This document shows, piece by piece, positions 36,611-49,189 of a stretch of 64,000 nt of DNA (the stretch's first letter is position 1; every line of letters starts with the position of its first letter). Under the pieces are notes generated by a model, which did no database searches, had not been told where the DNA came from, and saw only the letters and a list, made by a program, of their open reading frames with translations. This stretch comes from Liquidambar formosana (lineage: Eukaryota > Streptophyta > Magnoliopsida > Saxifragales > Altingiaceae), in the NCBI GenBank assembly GCA_039720395.1, contig CM077832.1, positions 23,027,607 through 23,091,606 on the forward strand, in the 5' to 3' direction. The position numbers were made by a program, and so were the translations under genes.

Positions 36611-37260
36611 ATTCAAATCATCAAGGTTATCATGTAACACGAGAAAGATTGCGTCCCTCTCATGTTCAAACCATCAAGGTTATCATTCAAATATCAAGGT
36701 AATCACAGAACACGAGAAAGATCACGTCCTTCTCTTGCTCAAATCATCAAGGTAAACACATACCACAGGAAAGATTACATCTTTCAAACTATCAAGGCAA
36801 ACATGTGACATGAGAAAGATTGCATCCTTCTCATATCAAACTCTCAAGGTGAACACATAGCATGAGAAAGATCGCATCCTTCTCATATTCAAACCATCAA
36901 GGTAAACACAAATCATGGGAAAGATTGCATCTTTCAAGCTATCAAGGTAAGCATGTAATCATGAGAAAGATTGCATCTTTCTCTTACTAGGTCATCAAGA
37001 GAAAGGTAAGCTTCTACTTACCCACACTCAACAAACTCACCAAGTCATCTCACATGGAGGCTATTCATGCCTCAACTCAAATATCAACTCATATAGGAAA
37101 ACGAACATTCACATGCCCATAGGGAAAGTATCTTTATCCCAAATGACAACGAATCATAGTGACATAGGAGGGAATTCATCCCTAATAATCAAAAGTCATA
37201 TGCATAGAGAGGGTTGTTCAACCCTACTAGCATGCCATGCCCACACAAAGGCCACCAATG
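36611..37260. repeat. Hairpin array in E2 3' region
   Basis: Irregular units of about 55-65 bp built on CATCAAGGT and GAGAAAGATTGC. Several form short perfect stems, for example GAGAAAGAT / ATCTTTCTC around a TGC loop near 36961-36985. Further on come single hairpins: GAGGC / GCCTC (about 37057-37073), AGGGA / TCCCT (about 37169-37183) and AGGGTTG / CAACCCT (about 37208-37223). The sequence is unrelated to the E1 array but the position is the same. Confidence 0.75.
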
Positions 37261-37407
37261 CAATCCATTTCAAAACATTTCATGCTAAACAATGTCAAGG
37301 TATTCACTCATTTTTCAACTCAAAACAAGCTTGAGATTGCATCTCAAAGAAGGTTCAAAAGCGCGAAAAGGCGAGCAAAGGCCAAACGAGCGAAGCGGAG
37401 CGAGCAA

Positions 37408-37487
37408 GGGGGGTGACCACCTGGCTGCAGGTGGGTTGCCGCCCAAGCCCAGGCGGCTTGCTGCCCTAGGCTGGGCGGTTACCCGAG
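37408..37487. repeat. 80-bp GC-rich palindrome, copy 6 (upstream of E2 PMD gene)
   Basis: The most diverged copy: left arm GGGGTGACCACC, right arm GGTTACCCGAG, with CTAGC cores changed to TTGC types. It lies about 25 bp before a TATA-like box. Confidence 0.8.
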
Positions 37488-37511
37488 GCTGGTGCTGCCC
37501 ATTCTTAAGGG

Positions 37512-37520
37512 TTTTTAAAC
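37512..37520 (+). promoter_or_regulatory. TATA-like box of the E2 PMD gene
   Basis: TTTTTAAAC, about 265 bp before the ATG, with a CT-rich leader as in E1. Confidence 0.4.
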
Positions 37521-39722
37521 CCTTAACCCTTATTTGATGCACACACACACCCAATTTCGAAAATTGAGAGTTTCTCTCTCTAAAAACTCCTTCCATCTTC
37601 TCCAAACACTCACACACACATTCTCATTCAAAGTTTCACTTTCAATTCAATTTGTGTGCATGAAATAGCATCAAGAACAAGTCATTCAACAACAAAAACA
37701 AGCATCAATCATCAATTTGCAAGATCAAATTCATCATCTTTCTTATCAAACCCATTTTTCTCACATACAAGCTCAACCATCATCAATGGCTTCTAGCAAT
37801 GATTCCAACATCAAGTATCCATACTATGTGATCAAGAATACGTACAAGGCACTGATCTATGATGAATCCCAAGACAAAGTGTTGCTTGAACCCAAGAAGC
37901 ATCTCTCATACCTCTATTCCAAACATGAGGTTAGTTCCTCCCAACATGTTTATCTTGAAATCTTGATTTCTATTGGATAAAATGCATTCCTATGGTCTTC
38001 TTTTGATTGTTTCTATCATTGTTAAGCCAAGTTCATTGATTTGGCAAGGATTGAATATGTAAAAAGCTTGTTTCCCAATGCTTGAGAAAAGATGCCCACC
38101 AAGTGTTTGATAAAATGCCAAAGAAACAAGAACATGTTCAATTCTTGGAAAATCAATAGGTTTGCATTGTAGTGTAAAGTCAAATGGTCTTGGCAAGGAT
38201 TTGGTATACAAAATCTTTCATTTCAATGCTTGAAAACAAGTTACACACCAAGTGTTCGATAAAATGCCCGAAAGGCAAAACCATGTTCAATCCTTACAAA
38301 ATCAATGAATTTGAATACACAAAGTTATGGGCATTCATTTCTAATTCATTTCATGAATCAAAACCTATATTTAAAACTTTTGGGAAACCATTTGAAATCA
38401 ATTACCAATGTATGCCCAATATTTCTATGTTTTCAATGCTAACTCAATACACAATCCTTTGACATAGCCCGATTTCCAAAGTCTCCGTACAAGGACATCA
38501 ATGAAGGGGCTCATCTTATGGTGGAGACATATGGAACATGCCCAACCACGTGCTCGCAAGATAATAAAGAAGGCGGGTTTTGGGCCCTTCCTAGATGCTC
38601 TATGGAACGAGCAATGGGATAGGCAAGCATTGTTTGCCTTGACAGAGCTATGGTGGGATACCACCAACACTTTCCATTTTAGCTTCGGGGAGATGACCAT
38701 GACCCCTAAGGATTTCACTATGATAACTGGGTTGAGCTTAAAAGGCAAGCGCTTGGAATACTACGAGCATGCCAACATGGATTAGAACTACATAGTAGCT
38801 CTACTCGGGGTGGAAGCGGAGTTAAGCCCAAAAGGTGTGCGCCATACTTGGCTCTACAACACCTTTGCCATTGTGGAAGAGAGTGAGGGGACGGATCCCC
38901 AGTACATTATGAGAGCTTTCTTGCTCTACATGATTTCATGTACCTTCTTTGCGGGCACCAATGACATAGCTCGACTAGAGTTGCTAACTAGCATGGAGGA
39001 TGTGAACAAAATTGGGAGATACAATTGGGGTGGGGCTGCTTTTGCAACCATGTATCGCTCCATGACTGACATGTCCCGAGGAGTTGCAAAGAACTTTAGG
39101 GGACTTCCTTTCGTTTGGGAGGTAACAAAGAACATTCAATTCTCTATTATTTCCCGAAACTTAACACATACATGATTTCCTCTATTTCTTTGATTTTCCA
39201 CAGATATGGTACTACGAGTACCTGAACATGTGCCGCCCAACTCTTGCTAGTGATGCCATGTCATGGCCCATCCTCCAGAATTACGCTCCATCTTGCTTGG
39301 CTACAAAAGCCTCCAACCGACATGATTATGCCCACGCAAGGGCATATCTTGCCAGCTTGAATGTTGATATGGTAGAATCTTTCTTTCTCTTTTTAACTTT
39401 TTATCTTTTTTCTCATTTCTTATTTCAAACTCGACAGGTGGAATGGGATCCATGGAGGCTGTGGGAGCATAGGCTACCCGAGAAGTACTCCTCTTGTTTG
39501 GAGTTGACAAGCAAAAGAGTCCTCTTTGAAGGCCCCACAGGTAGATGCTGGTATCTTGGGGAGCGAGTCCTGAGACAAGTCCACGGAAACATGAATTCAG
39601 CTGTGACACCTTCCATACCACCAAAGAACATGAGGCATACTAACCACCTAGTGGGGGATGAACTAGAAGAGGCTCTAAGGGGTTGGGATGCTGAGGGATT
39701 CACCTCCCCTCGCATAGAATAC

Positions 39723-42654
39723 TGTGAACCCTAAAAAAGTGGCCCACAAGGATTTAAAAGTCGCCAGTCTATGGACCCCGGAAATTGGGCCCACGAGGGA
39801 TTGGAAAGAAGAATAGGGTTTAGAAAAGAAAAAGGGAGTCGCCACCTTATTTTTTAAAGGAAACAAGGAAAACCTTAAAAAAACAGTTTTGTTTTAGGAA
39901 AACAAAAGATTGACTCCATATTTAAAAATGGTAAGGCAAATGATCTTTTGGAAACCAAAGAAATCGGGGATTCGGAGGCTAAGTTACGATATGGGAAGGT
40001 TCTAGGCAAAGCCTATAGGCACCCATATCGCCCTAAACGGTCTCCTAATTTAATTGGGCTAAATCAAAGTCTCAATCACGCACAAATCAACAATTATCAT
40101 CATAAGACAGCATGCATATCATTCATTCATTCATCCATATAATCAAATAAATCAAAGAAAAAACAGAAAAAGAGAAAGAGGAGGAAGAAAACCTAGGATA
40201 CTTAGTATCCTAGGGCGGACTTGAACCTCACGAAGAGCGCCTACGTACCATGTATGGAAATACATGGATCAGAGTCCACGTAGTTCGAAAAGGAATAGGG
40301 TTATAACCTAATCAAGGCCTATGGTAAACCCTAAGTTTCCTTTCAAGTAAAACATGGTAAGTTTCCAAAATAAATGATTCTCAAAAGATCTTTAGAAAAT
40401 ATGGAATTTGATAAAGATGGAAACTTTGATTTAAAAGGTATCTTTTAAATGAAAGGATACTATAGAATCTACCATACCCCTCTATTAGGGAATAACCCTA
40501 GGAGAGAGAAAGGGAAAGTTTCAAGGAAAGGAAAGAAGGGTGAATTGGGGCACCCTCATACCCTACTTACCTTTAAGCAAAAGCAACCTGTCAAAATAAC
40601 CACCCTATTGCATAGGGTAATTACCTTATTTGCAAGATTTCATCTCGCAATAGCCAAAATAACCACCCCACATTGGTGGGGTAGTTGCACCTGTTGTACC
40701 TGTCAAGCACCTGCAATTTGCATGCAAAACATACCAAAAATACCAACCAACCAAACTAGTTCCTAATCAAGCAATTATCATGCTTAAACATAGGCAAACA
40801 CATGCTCAGAATATGGCAACAAGAACAATGGACAAATCTGGACAGAATTGAAATAAGGTCTAAAATCAATCATAAGTCGTGCAAAGAACACCAATCATGA
40901 ATCAATAAAAACCCTAATTCAATCCTATATGCAATGACATGCAATAAACCCTAAAATCAACTATGTGAATGCTCAAAAATATCATAGTTATCAAATATGC
41001 AGCACATATATATTAACTATGAAAAAAAATGAAGAAAAACCCTAATACAAGGATGAATGAAACCCTAGAATCACACTAGTGCATAAAATCCCATAAAATA
41101 ACCCTAAATCATGCAAAACAGAGTATGAACAGCATTTAATCCATGCATATTAATCAATAGAATGATCCACGCATGATAAAGACATAGGCTTTCACATGAA
41201 ATAATGCTATTCTAAGCATAAACTCAATTTCAGCACAAGAGAAATCCTAGAATCCCAAACATGCAGTAAATCACATGGAACAGCATCCTAGCATACTAAA
41301 CAGCCCATAAACATCATCCTAATCATGCATACATACCAATGGAAGCAACAAGACATGATAAAAACACAAGATTTGATATGCAATCATCTTATTCTATGCA
41401 AAACCCTAATTTTAAAAGAGAGAAGAGGAGGAAGGGGGGTATACCTATGGTGAAGTATCCTCTTGCTGCTGTAGAGAGTCCTCCTTCTTCTTATGCACTG
41501 CTGGGAATTCCTTCCTTCAAGCCTTCAAGCCAAACTCCAGCCCTCCTTCAAGCTTTCTCTCACACTCTCTCACTCAAAGTTTAGGTTAAACTACCCTAAG
41601 GATGGCTGCCATAGCCTCCAATATGCCTCTCACTTCAGAAATTGCCTCCCCTATTGCTGAAGTATAAGGGGGTATTTATAGGGATTGAGGGAAAATCCTC
41701 AATGGTTGGGATTAAAACCCTAGGGATTGATCCAAGGGCTCTTAGAGGTTCCCTTGGGGCTCAAGTAAGTCAAATAGGGCTGAAATTAGGGTTAAATGGC
41801 GGCTGGAGGCGAGCAAATCCGAGGAAATAGGGAGGGAGCCGCGTCAAGGCTCAAAAAAGGAAAGTGGCTCGGGTGACCACCTGGGGCTGGGCGGCTAGCC
41901 ACCTGGGCCTAGGCGGCTAGCCGCCCAGGCCTAGGTGGTCACCCGAGGCCATGTCAGCTTAAGCCCATTTTTTACCCTTTCGACTTCCAAATGCGTTTCC
42001 GGGCTCAAATCAACTCCGATTTTGACGAAACGAGAGCCAAAACGACCGTGTTTCGAAGGGGAATGTAATTTGAGTCACTTGAGGGCAAGAAACCCTAGCC
42101 ATGGCTATATGGTTGGGTCCTACAAAGGTGGTTAACCGCTATGCTTTACCATCGCTTAGCTTAGGTATGCACATAGGGTCGCACCAAATGCTTTCCAATT
42201 CGAAATTCAACCTCCCTAAACACATTTGGGGATGAAATTAACACTAATCAAGGTCAAATGAGTAGTCATAGAGTGAAAATCATGAGCCGATTCAAGCTAA
42301 CCCGAAATAGGTCTCTTAACCAACCTGAGCCATGTTGAGCCATTCTAATCCCGAACCATCAATTCATTGAATTGAACCCATAAATACCTTAAATGCAACC
42401 ATATGAACTCTAATTGACAACTTGGAGATCATTTCAAGGTTAAATGGAAAGTTTGTGGCCTAAAAGACGATTATGCCCCTTAAGTCACAAAATCTCTTAT
42501 TATCCCTCAAGATCAACTCCAAATTGAACGAAAATTTATATCCAATGTCCTTGTGATTCTAGAAAACTAATGCAAGTAACTAGACTAAAAAAACAAAAAA
42601 AACATGCATGGAATGACAAACCCTAGTAAGGTGGTGCAAAAATGGGGTGTGACA
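39723..42654 (-). mobile_element. Solo LTR inside exon 4 of the E2 PMD gene
   Basis: 2932 bp with TGTGAACC and TGTGACA edges and target duplication AATAC (39718-39722 and 42655-42659). It belongs to the same subfamily as the E2 LTR (56649-59778), including an extra 47-bp end (39723-39769). It carries a splice donor motif at 40565-40572 and the palindrome at 41868-41947. Confidence 0.94.
41868..41947. repeat. 80-bp GC-rich palindrome, copy 7 (solo LTR 39723-42654)
   Basis: CTCGGGTGACCACC / GGTGGTCACCCGAG arms with GGCGGCTAGCC cores; full 80 bp. Confidence 0.9.
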
Positions 42655-43626
42655 AATACACTGCCTTCTGTCGACAATATCTGATGAATCCTAGGGTCAC
42701 TGGCCTCCCACCTCAAGGGGTGAGCTCCCCAAACTCTTAAATTCTTTTCAAGATCATAAGAAAGACTTCACTTGACAAGCATTTGGATTTCAGGGTCAAC
42801 GGGCGAGGGGACACAGCTCCACAGTTGGATCTGCTACAGGGATAACTTACAATGACGAGGATGATGACCTTGAAAGAAACCAACCTCCACCCCTCCCACA
42901 ACTAAATTGGTATGTGAACTTGTGCAATGGGACGAAATTTGTGAAGACTAACATTACCCATCCACCATTCGATGAATATCCTAAGATCGATCCATATTAT
43001 GAGAATGTGAGTTCTAAACTCTTACCTTCTTGAAATTGGATTCTTTCATTATTATTAACCATGTCTATACTCTCCTAGGTTCCACAGGAGTACGCCCAGG
43101 AATGCATTGAACTCAATAAAGGATTGAGGGGGGATCTTGTGCGAATGAGTTTAGAGAACTCAATTCTAGAAGCACGCTTGAATCCCCAAGTAAGTGATCA
43201 TCTTTATTAATTTTCAACTAGGATTGGCACCATTACCCTACTAACCCATTATCTTTCTTTGCAATAGGCATCATCATCTCATCCACCACAGGATATGCCC
43301 CCTCCTAGAGCACCTCGTTCAAGGCATGATGGAGCTGGGCCAAGTCGAAAGAGAAGGCCCACGGGAAATCATTGAGTTTCACTCACCTCTTGTTAAGAAT
43401 GTTTGGAACTTATTATCTTCTTGTCATGTACTAATTAGGAATTTCAATTCCCAACCTTGAACTCCTATTATGGATACTTGATGAATCTATGTTGAACTTT
43501 ATTGTAATGATATGATCTTGTATTTTGTGAAAAACGGGCTTAAATCGAGCACATAAGAGTCAAAACATCACAAAAGGGCCAAACAAAGGCATAGTAGGGC
43601 AAAACTGGACAAAACAAGACGGCGAC

Positions 43627-43706
43627 CTCGGGTGACCACCTGGGGCTGGGCGGCTAGCCGCCTGGGCCCAGACGGCTAGCCGCCCAGGCCTGGGTGGTCA
43701 CCCGAG
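43627..43706. repeat. 80-bp GC-rich palindrome, copy 8 (upstream of E2 DUF7745 gene)
   Basis: Nearly identical to copies inside LTRs (arms CTCGGGTGACCACC / GGTGGTCACCCGAG), 87 bp before the gene's TATA box. Confidence 0.9.
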
Positions 43707-43792
43707 CCCGAAGCGGTGTTTCGCCTGTTTTTAGGAAACTTCCTATTTTGACGGAATCTCTCCTTCCAAAACACGGATTTCTGAATTTTTTC

Positions 43793-43802
43793 CTATAAAA
43801 GC
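43793..43802 (+). promoter_or_regulatory. TATA box of the E2 DUF7745 gene
   Basis: CTATAAAAGC, about 48 bp upstream of the ATG, as in E1. Confidence 0.6.
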
Positions 43803-43849
43803 ACATCCAAGGGGTCTAAAACCCTACTTACATTCATTGAGAGCAAGTT

Positions 43850-45110
43850 ATGGAAGCCCTAGACAAGCTCTTGAGTGATTTTCTGAAAGTTATGAGTGTG
43901 GAGGTAAGGAAGGAGTTCAAGCGCTATTGCTTGGATCCATTATTCTCTTTAATGCATGTGAGGCTTGAAACCACTCTTCTTACTGCTGCTACATACTTTT
44001 GGGATCCCCAACTTCATGTATTCCGTTTCAACTACGAAGAGCTATGCCCAACAATGGAGGAATTTTGTGCTTTGTATGGAGTTTCACCTATAGGACCTTT
44101 CATCCTCCCTACTCCACGCTCAAGTTACCTGATTTCTTTCTCCAACTTCCTTAGGATTTCTCAACAAGAGGCCTCCATATTTGTGAAGGATCACATGGTG
44201 AATCTCATGGAAATAGCAACTTCCTTTTTGGCTCATAATGGCAAAGGTACCTTGAATTTCAACCTTAATACACAACACGCTCTTGCTTTCTGTTTAATTG
44301 GTCGCTTCCTTATCTCCACAGGGACTCTCTATGTCCTTATTCAAATATGTGAACTGATTCCCTTTCTTCTCGAACATCACAACCTGATTCCCATGGTGTT
44401 AGCTAAAACCCTCAATAGTTTAGACAAAGTTCATGATAACCCACAAGCCCCATTAGGAGGGAGCCCCATTCTACTGCAGATGTGGCTTCTCAAAAGGCTT
44501 AACTTCTTATCTCCTACCACCATTAATCCATACAAACCCCAACATTATTGTTGCCATCGAGTTAAACTCCCTGGTCAATTTTCTTTGAGGGAATAGTTGG
44601 GCTACTTTCAAACACTCTCATGGCGAAACATTAGGTGGTTTGTCTTTATATGGGGATGCAAGGAACAAATTCTTCTCCGAACTTCTGGGTGTGCTATGGT
44701 CAAGCTCATAGGGTTGAGATCAACTTCATTCTATTGGCCCTCAAGAATCCTTTGTCAGATGGGTGCCATGCAAACCATACCTACTTCTGTGGTATTTGAT
44801 CATTCTGTTGAACCTGTGGGCCCCACAATCGTTAAGTGGGCCAAGACTAGATGGACTGACCAACTGAAACTGACTTGAGTTGAGAACACTAATGGGCCTT
44901 ATGTCATGAGCCCTGAATACAAGACATGGTTGAAGACTAGCTTGGGTGAAAGAGAAACCCTACGCAGGGAAAGGATTTATGACCCTATCAAGGACACAAG
45001 ACTTGGGTTTTGCAGAGAAGACATTCTGGAGGCAGTGGAAGCAGCACATGCCCATGACTTACAAAAGAAGTGAAGACTTAAAAGAAAGAGAAGAAAGCAA
45101 ACCAAGAAAC
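43850..45110 (+). pseudogene. Antisense DUF7745-like gene of E2, with stops
   Basis: Aligns with the intact E1 protein from the first codon, with no frameshift seen up to about 45070. Signature FWDPQLHVFRFNYEELCPTM is kept. In-frame stops: TAG 44594-44596 (Trp codon in E1), TGA 44876-44878 (Gln in E1) and TGA 45071-45073 in the basic tail. The lysine-rich end is diverged. It is probably non-functional now; the preserved frame suggests that it was coding until recently. Confidence 0.85.
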
Positions 45111-45314
45111 TCTGAAGAAGAAAAAAACTTGAAGACTTTAGAAATAGGATATCTATGGCATGTCAATAGTTCTTTATCTAACACCAATAAATTGCTATGT
45201 CAATCAACTAGTTCTAAATGAATTGCCAATAATAATTCAATTTTGAGATTTGTTGTTGTGGTGTTGTTTGGACCACACCCAAGGTAACTTTATGGGTTGC
45301 CTACGTATCCCCAT

Positions 45315-45360
45315 CCTTTTTTCTTCTTTTTTTCTTTTCTTTTTTTCTTTTCTTTTTTTC

Positions 45361-45397
<37 letters not shown>

Positions 45398-45398
45398 A
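45315..45398. repeat. T-rich (A-rich in element sense) tract after E2 pol
   Basis: Runs of T broken by C, at the same place as the tract near 20087-20177 in E1, between convergent DUF7745 and pol. Confidence 0.7.
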
Positions 45399-45483
45399 AT
45401 AGGAAAGGGGAATCAAGCCCTCGTAGTTCAAATGCCTTAACTTTTGCCTAAGCCACCCTTATGGGTTTTCAACCTAGCAGGCC

Positions 45484-48400
45484 TCATACATAATATTTCT
45501 TCAATTGATCCAAGTTGGTAGGGCGAGCAAACTCGATCCCATCCAAATCCATGAGGCGAACAGCCCCTGCTGGCAATATCTCTTTAATAACATACGGGCC
45601 ACCCCAACTTGGTTTGAACTTTCCTCGTGGATCAAAAATTGGAACTCTGATTTCTTTCAACACCAAATCCTCTGTCTTCAAACCTCGGTCTTTGACATGC
45701 TTGTTGAATGCTCTCGCAACCCTTCGCTGATATCTCTACACATGATACAAGGCCCTCAATCGCCTTTCATCTAGCAATGCCAACTCATTATAACGGTTCT
45801 TAACCCAATCTGCTTCTGCTATCTGACTTTCCATGGCAACCCATAATGACGGTACCTCCAACTCAATAGGCAAAACAGCCTCCATCCCATACACCAAAGA
45901 ATAAGGGGTAGCCCCTGTTGACAATCTTACGGATGTTCTATAGCCCCATAAGGCTAAGGGTAACTTCTCATGCCAATCGGTGCAAGTGTCAGCTGTTTTC
46001 TGTAGTATCTTCTTAACATTCTTGTTGGCTGGCGGCCTCCACTGCTCCATTAGTCTGCGGGTGATAAGGGGAGGATAGATGGTGCACTATATTGTATTTC
46101 TGCAAAAGCTCCTTGGTTTCTTTCTAAAAGTGCTGACCATTGTCTGAAATAATCTCATGGGGTACCCCATACCTGTAGATGATATTGAGCTGTATAAACT
46201 GTGCTACCTTCTTGGCATTTCAGGGTCTTGAAAGATGCTGCCTCTACCCACTTAGTGAAGTAATCAATAGCTACCAAGATGTATTCATGCCCATTAAAGG
46301 CTTTCGGCTTAATCTGCCCAATTATATCTATTCCCCACACTGCAAAAGGCTATGGCGACGACATGCTTGTCAAAGGCATGGAAGGCAAGTGTTGTCCATT
46401 AGCAAAGACCTGACACTTGTGACACTCCTTAACATGTACATGGCAATCTCTCTCCATTGTAGACCAATAGTAACCCAACCTCATGATTTTCTTGGCTAGC
46501 ATATAACCATTTATGTGCGGTGCTCCAACTCCTTCATGGATTTCACTAACAAGACGTTCGGCTTCTTCCTCGGTGACACACAACAGATGGACTCCATCGT
46601 ATGACCTCCGGTATAGCTTTCCTCCACACAAAACATAGTGACTTGCTAACCTCCTTAGTGTTCTCCTATCAACGGGGGATGCTCCTTCCGGATATTCCCT
46701 TTCCTCGATGAACTTCATGATGTCATGGTACCAAGGATGGCCATCTTTCACTTCTCCTTCTCGAATAGAGCAGCAGTACACGGGTCTTTCTCTACATTCT
46801 ATCACCAACGGTTTTACATTCCCACCATCCGGGATTTCCACCATAGAAGCTAGAGTTGCCAAAGCATCAGCGAACTGATTCTTATTTCTTAACAAATAAT
46901 TAAACTCTATTTCCACAAATTCCTTAGTCAAGGCTTCTAACTAGGCATGATACGGCAGCAGCTTTTCATCACGAGTCTTCCACTCTCCTTTTATCTGGCA
47001 GATAATCAGTGCTGAATCTCCGAAAACCTCTAACTCTTTGATCCCCAATTCTAGCGCGGCTTCCAACGCAAGGATGCAGGCTTCATACTCAGCAATATTG
47101 TTGGTTGCTTCAAACCCTAACTTAATTGCCAAGGGTGTGAATGCTTCTTCAGGTGCGACCAGTAGAACTCCTATCCCATACTCTCTTTTATTTGCAGCTC
47201 CATCGAAGTATACTTTCCAAATCTTCTTTCCGATTTCTAGGACATCCTCATCGGGGAATTGATCATTGAATTGTCCTGATGACGCCACAGGGCAGCTAGC
47301 CAAATAATCTGCAATGACACTTCCTTTCACTGACTTCTGTGTTACATACTTTATGTTGAATTCATTAAGGAGAATCGACTAACGAGCGGCTCCGTAGGAT
47401 AAAACCGGCCTTTCTATCAAATACTTCAGTGGATCCATACGACTTATCAAGAAAACCTCATAAGACATCATGTAGTGACGAAGTTTCTGAGTTGCCCATA
47501 CCAAAGCCACACAAGCCTTCTCTATGGCATTATACTTCACCTTATAGTCTGTCATCTTCTTGCTTAGGTAATAAATGGCATTCTTCTTTTTCGACCCCTC
47601 AAGGTACTGAGCTAGCATAGCTCCCGTCACAGTTTCAGTGACCGTCAAGTATAACAATAACGGTTCACCTTGCCGCGGAGGAACTAGAATTGGTGGATTA
47701 CTCAAATACCTTTTAATAGTCTCAAAAGCTTCTTAACACTCTTTGTTCCATACCTTCGGCACGCCCTTCTTAAGCAGCTTGAAAATCGGCTCACACACCA
47801 TAGTTAAATTAGCAATGAACCTACTTATATACTAAATTTTCCCCAAAAATCCTCGAATCTGCTTTTCTATGCTAGGCGGCTCCATCTCCACAATAGCCTT
47901 GATTTTCCCTGGATCAACCTCGATTCCCCTCTAAGTAATCATGAATCCTAATAACTTGCCTGCAGTTACACCAAAGGCGCATTTCTGAGGATTCAATCGT
48001 AGGTTATACTTCTTTGCCCGCTCTAGGAACCTTTCTAGCACCATGAAGTGTCCTTCTCGGTCCACGGACTTCACGATCATGTCGTCCACATACACTTCCA
48101 CCTCCTTATGGATCATGTTATGCAGCAATGTTGTAGCAGCTCTCTGATAGGTAGTCCCAGCATTTCTCAAACCAAACGGCATCACTTTGTAGCAATATAT
48201 TCCCCACTGTGTGATAAAGGCTGTCTTCTCCATATCTTGCGGTGCCATCTTTATCTGATTGTATCCAGAAAATCCATCCATAAAAGAGAGAAGCGCATAT
48301 CCTACAGTACTATCTACCAACACATCAATGTGGGGCAAAGGAAAATCATCCTTAGGACTTGCTGCATTAAGATCTCAAAAATCCACACACATCCTTACTT

Positions 48401-48866
48401 TTCCATCCTTTTTAGGCACGGGCACTATATTGGATAACCATTCCGGATACTCCACAACTTGTAGGAACCCTGCGTCGAGTTGCTTGGTTACTTCTTCCTT
48501 TACCTTCAATGCCCATTCAGGTTTTAACCTTCTCAATTTTTGCTTTACCGGCTTTTTAAGGGGATTGGCGGGGATGAAATGCTGTACAATGTCGGGATCT
48601 ATGCCAAGCATGTCTTCATAAGACCATGCAAAGGCTGTTATGTTGGCCTTTAAAAAGGCTATCAGCTTTTCTTTTTCGAGTGGTGAGAGGGTTATCCTAA
48701 TTTTAATTATCTTTGGCAATTCATTTGTCCCTAAATTGATTGATTCCAATTCATCCATGTTAGGTTCGGTGACACCCCTTTTCCTTCGTTCGACGAGCTC
48801 CGGGGGGATGTCATTCCTAGGATCTATATCCATGCCATAAATATCCATAGAAGAGAGAAAGGAAAC
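45484..48866 (-). pseudogene. pol: E2 pol, decayed
   Basis: Same domain order as E1: RT with YVDD, Ty3 RNase H, archaeal-type RNase H (VYFDGAANKREYG), integrase HHCC finger and core. Stops occur at about 48375, 47931, 47836, 47734, 47379, 46941 and 46350. Two length changes in the integrase core (about 46217, and 46027-46036 where GGCTGGCGGCC replaces a shorter E1 sequence) shift the frame. No active product is expected. Trp-to-stop and Gln-to-stop types dominate, as in E1. Confidence 0.9.
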
Positions 48867-48867
48867 A

Positions 48868-49053
48868 CTGCAAGCAAACAATGTATAAAAGAAACACACT
48901 TCATTAAAGGAACTAACAAAAGGACACAAACTTGAAGACAAAAAAGGAAACAAAATTTGGTGCCACGACTATGAAATGACTCCTAACTCCACAAAGTGGG
49001 ATAGGCAGACGTACTTTATTGAAAGCAGGAAAGACTCTAACTAAGGAACCTAT
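48868..49053 (-). other. Relic of the protease-RT intron in E2
   Basis: Ends with TTGCTTGCAG directly before the pol reading that leads to the pol ATG. At the place of the E1 donor GTAGGT, E2 has ATAGGT, a G-to-A change that removes the splice site. Length would be 186 nt. Confidence 0.45.
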
Positions 49054-49189
49054 AAGCTACTATCAGGCAGGTCATGATCTTCCTCTTCTAGGATCTCTGC
49101 AATGGCTCCAACTTCTAGGTGCCAATTGTGAAGCGGCATGGTTGCATGGTGAATTGACGAATCTTGGCAATCTTCTACTGCTGACTCCC

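Larger units (their letters stand above)
37786..43375 (+). pseudogene. Antisense PMD protein gene of E2, 7 exons, split by a solo LTR
   Basis: Exons: 37786-37929, 38468-39121, 39204-39371, 39438-39722 joined to 42660-42719, 42794-43006, 43079-43189 and 43268-43375. Lengths are 144, 654, 168, 345 (285+60), 213, 111 and 108 nt, identical to E1, all with phase-0 GT...AG introns. PMD signature in exon 2 (TNTFHFSFGEMTMTPKDF). The C-terminus is basic (SRKRRPTG). Damage is limited to one TAG at 38783-38785 and the 2.9-kb LTR inside exon 4, whose AATAC duplication lets the exact break be seen. Orientation opposes E2 gag-pol. The function is presumed to be that of its E1 counterpart, and unknown. Confidence 0.88.

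Noticed and set aside
36611..36625. Target duplication of the copia element
   Set aside because: ATTCA follows the 3' LTR, but the left flank is inverted copia sequence, so no pair can be shown.
37292..37617. Short frames on both strands over the region before the E2 PMD gene
   Set aside because: They pass through the palindrome and differ completely from the corresponding E1 region; not conserved.
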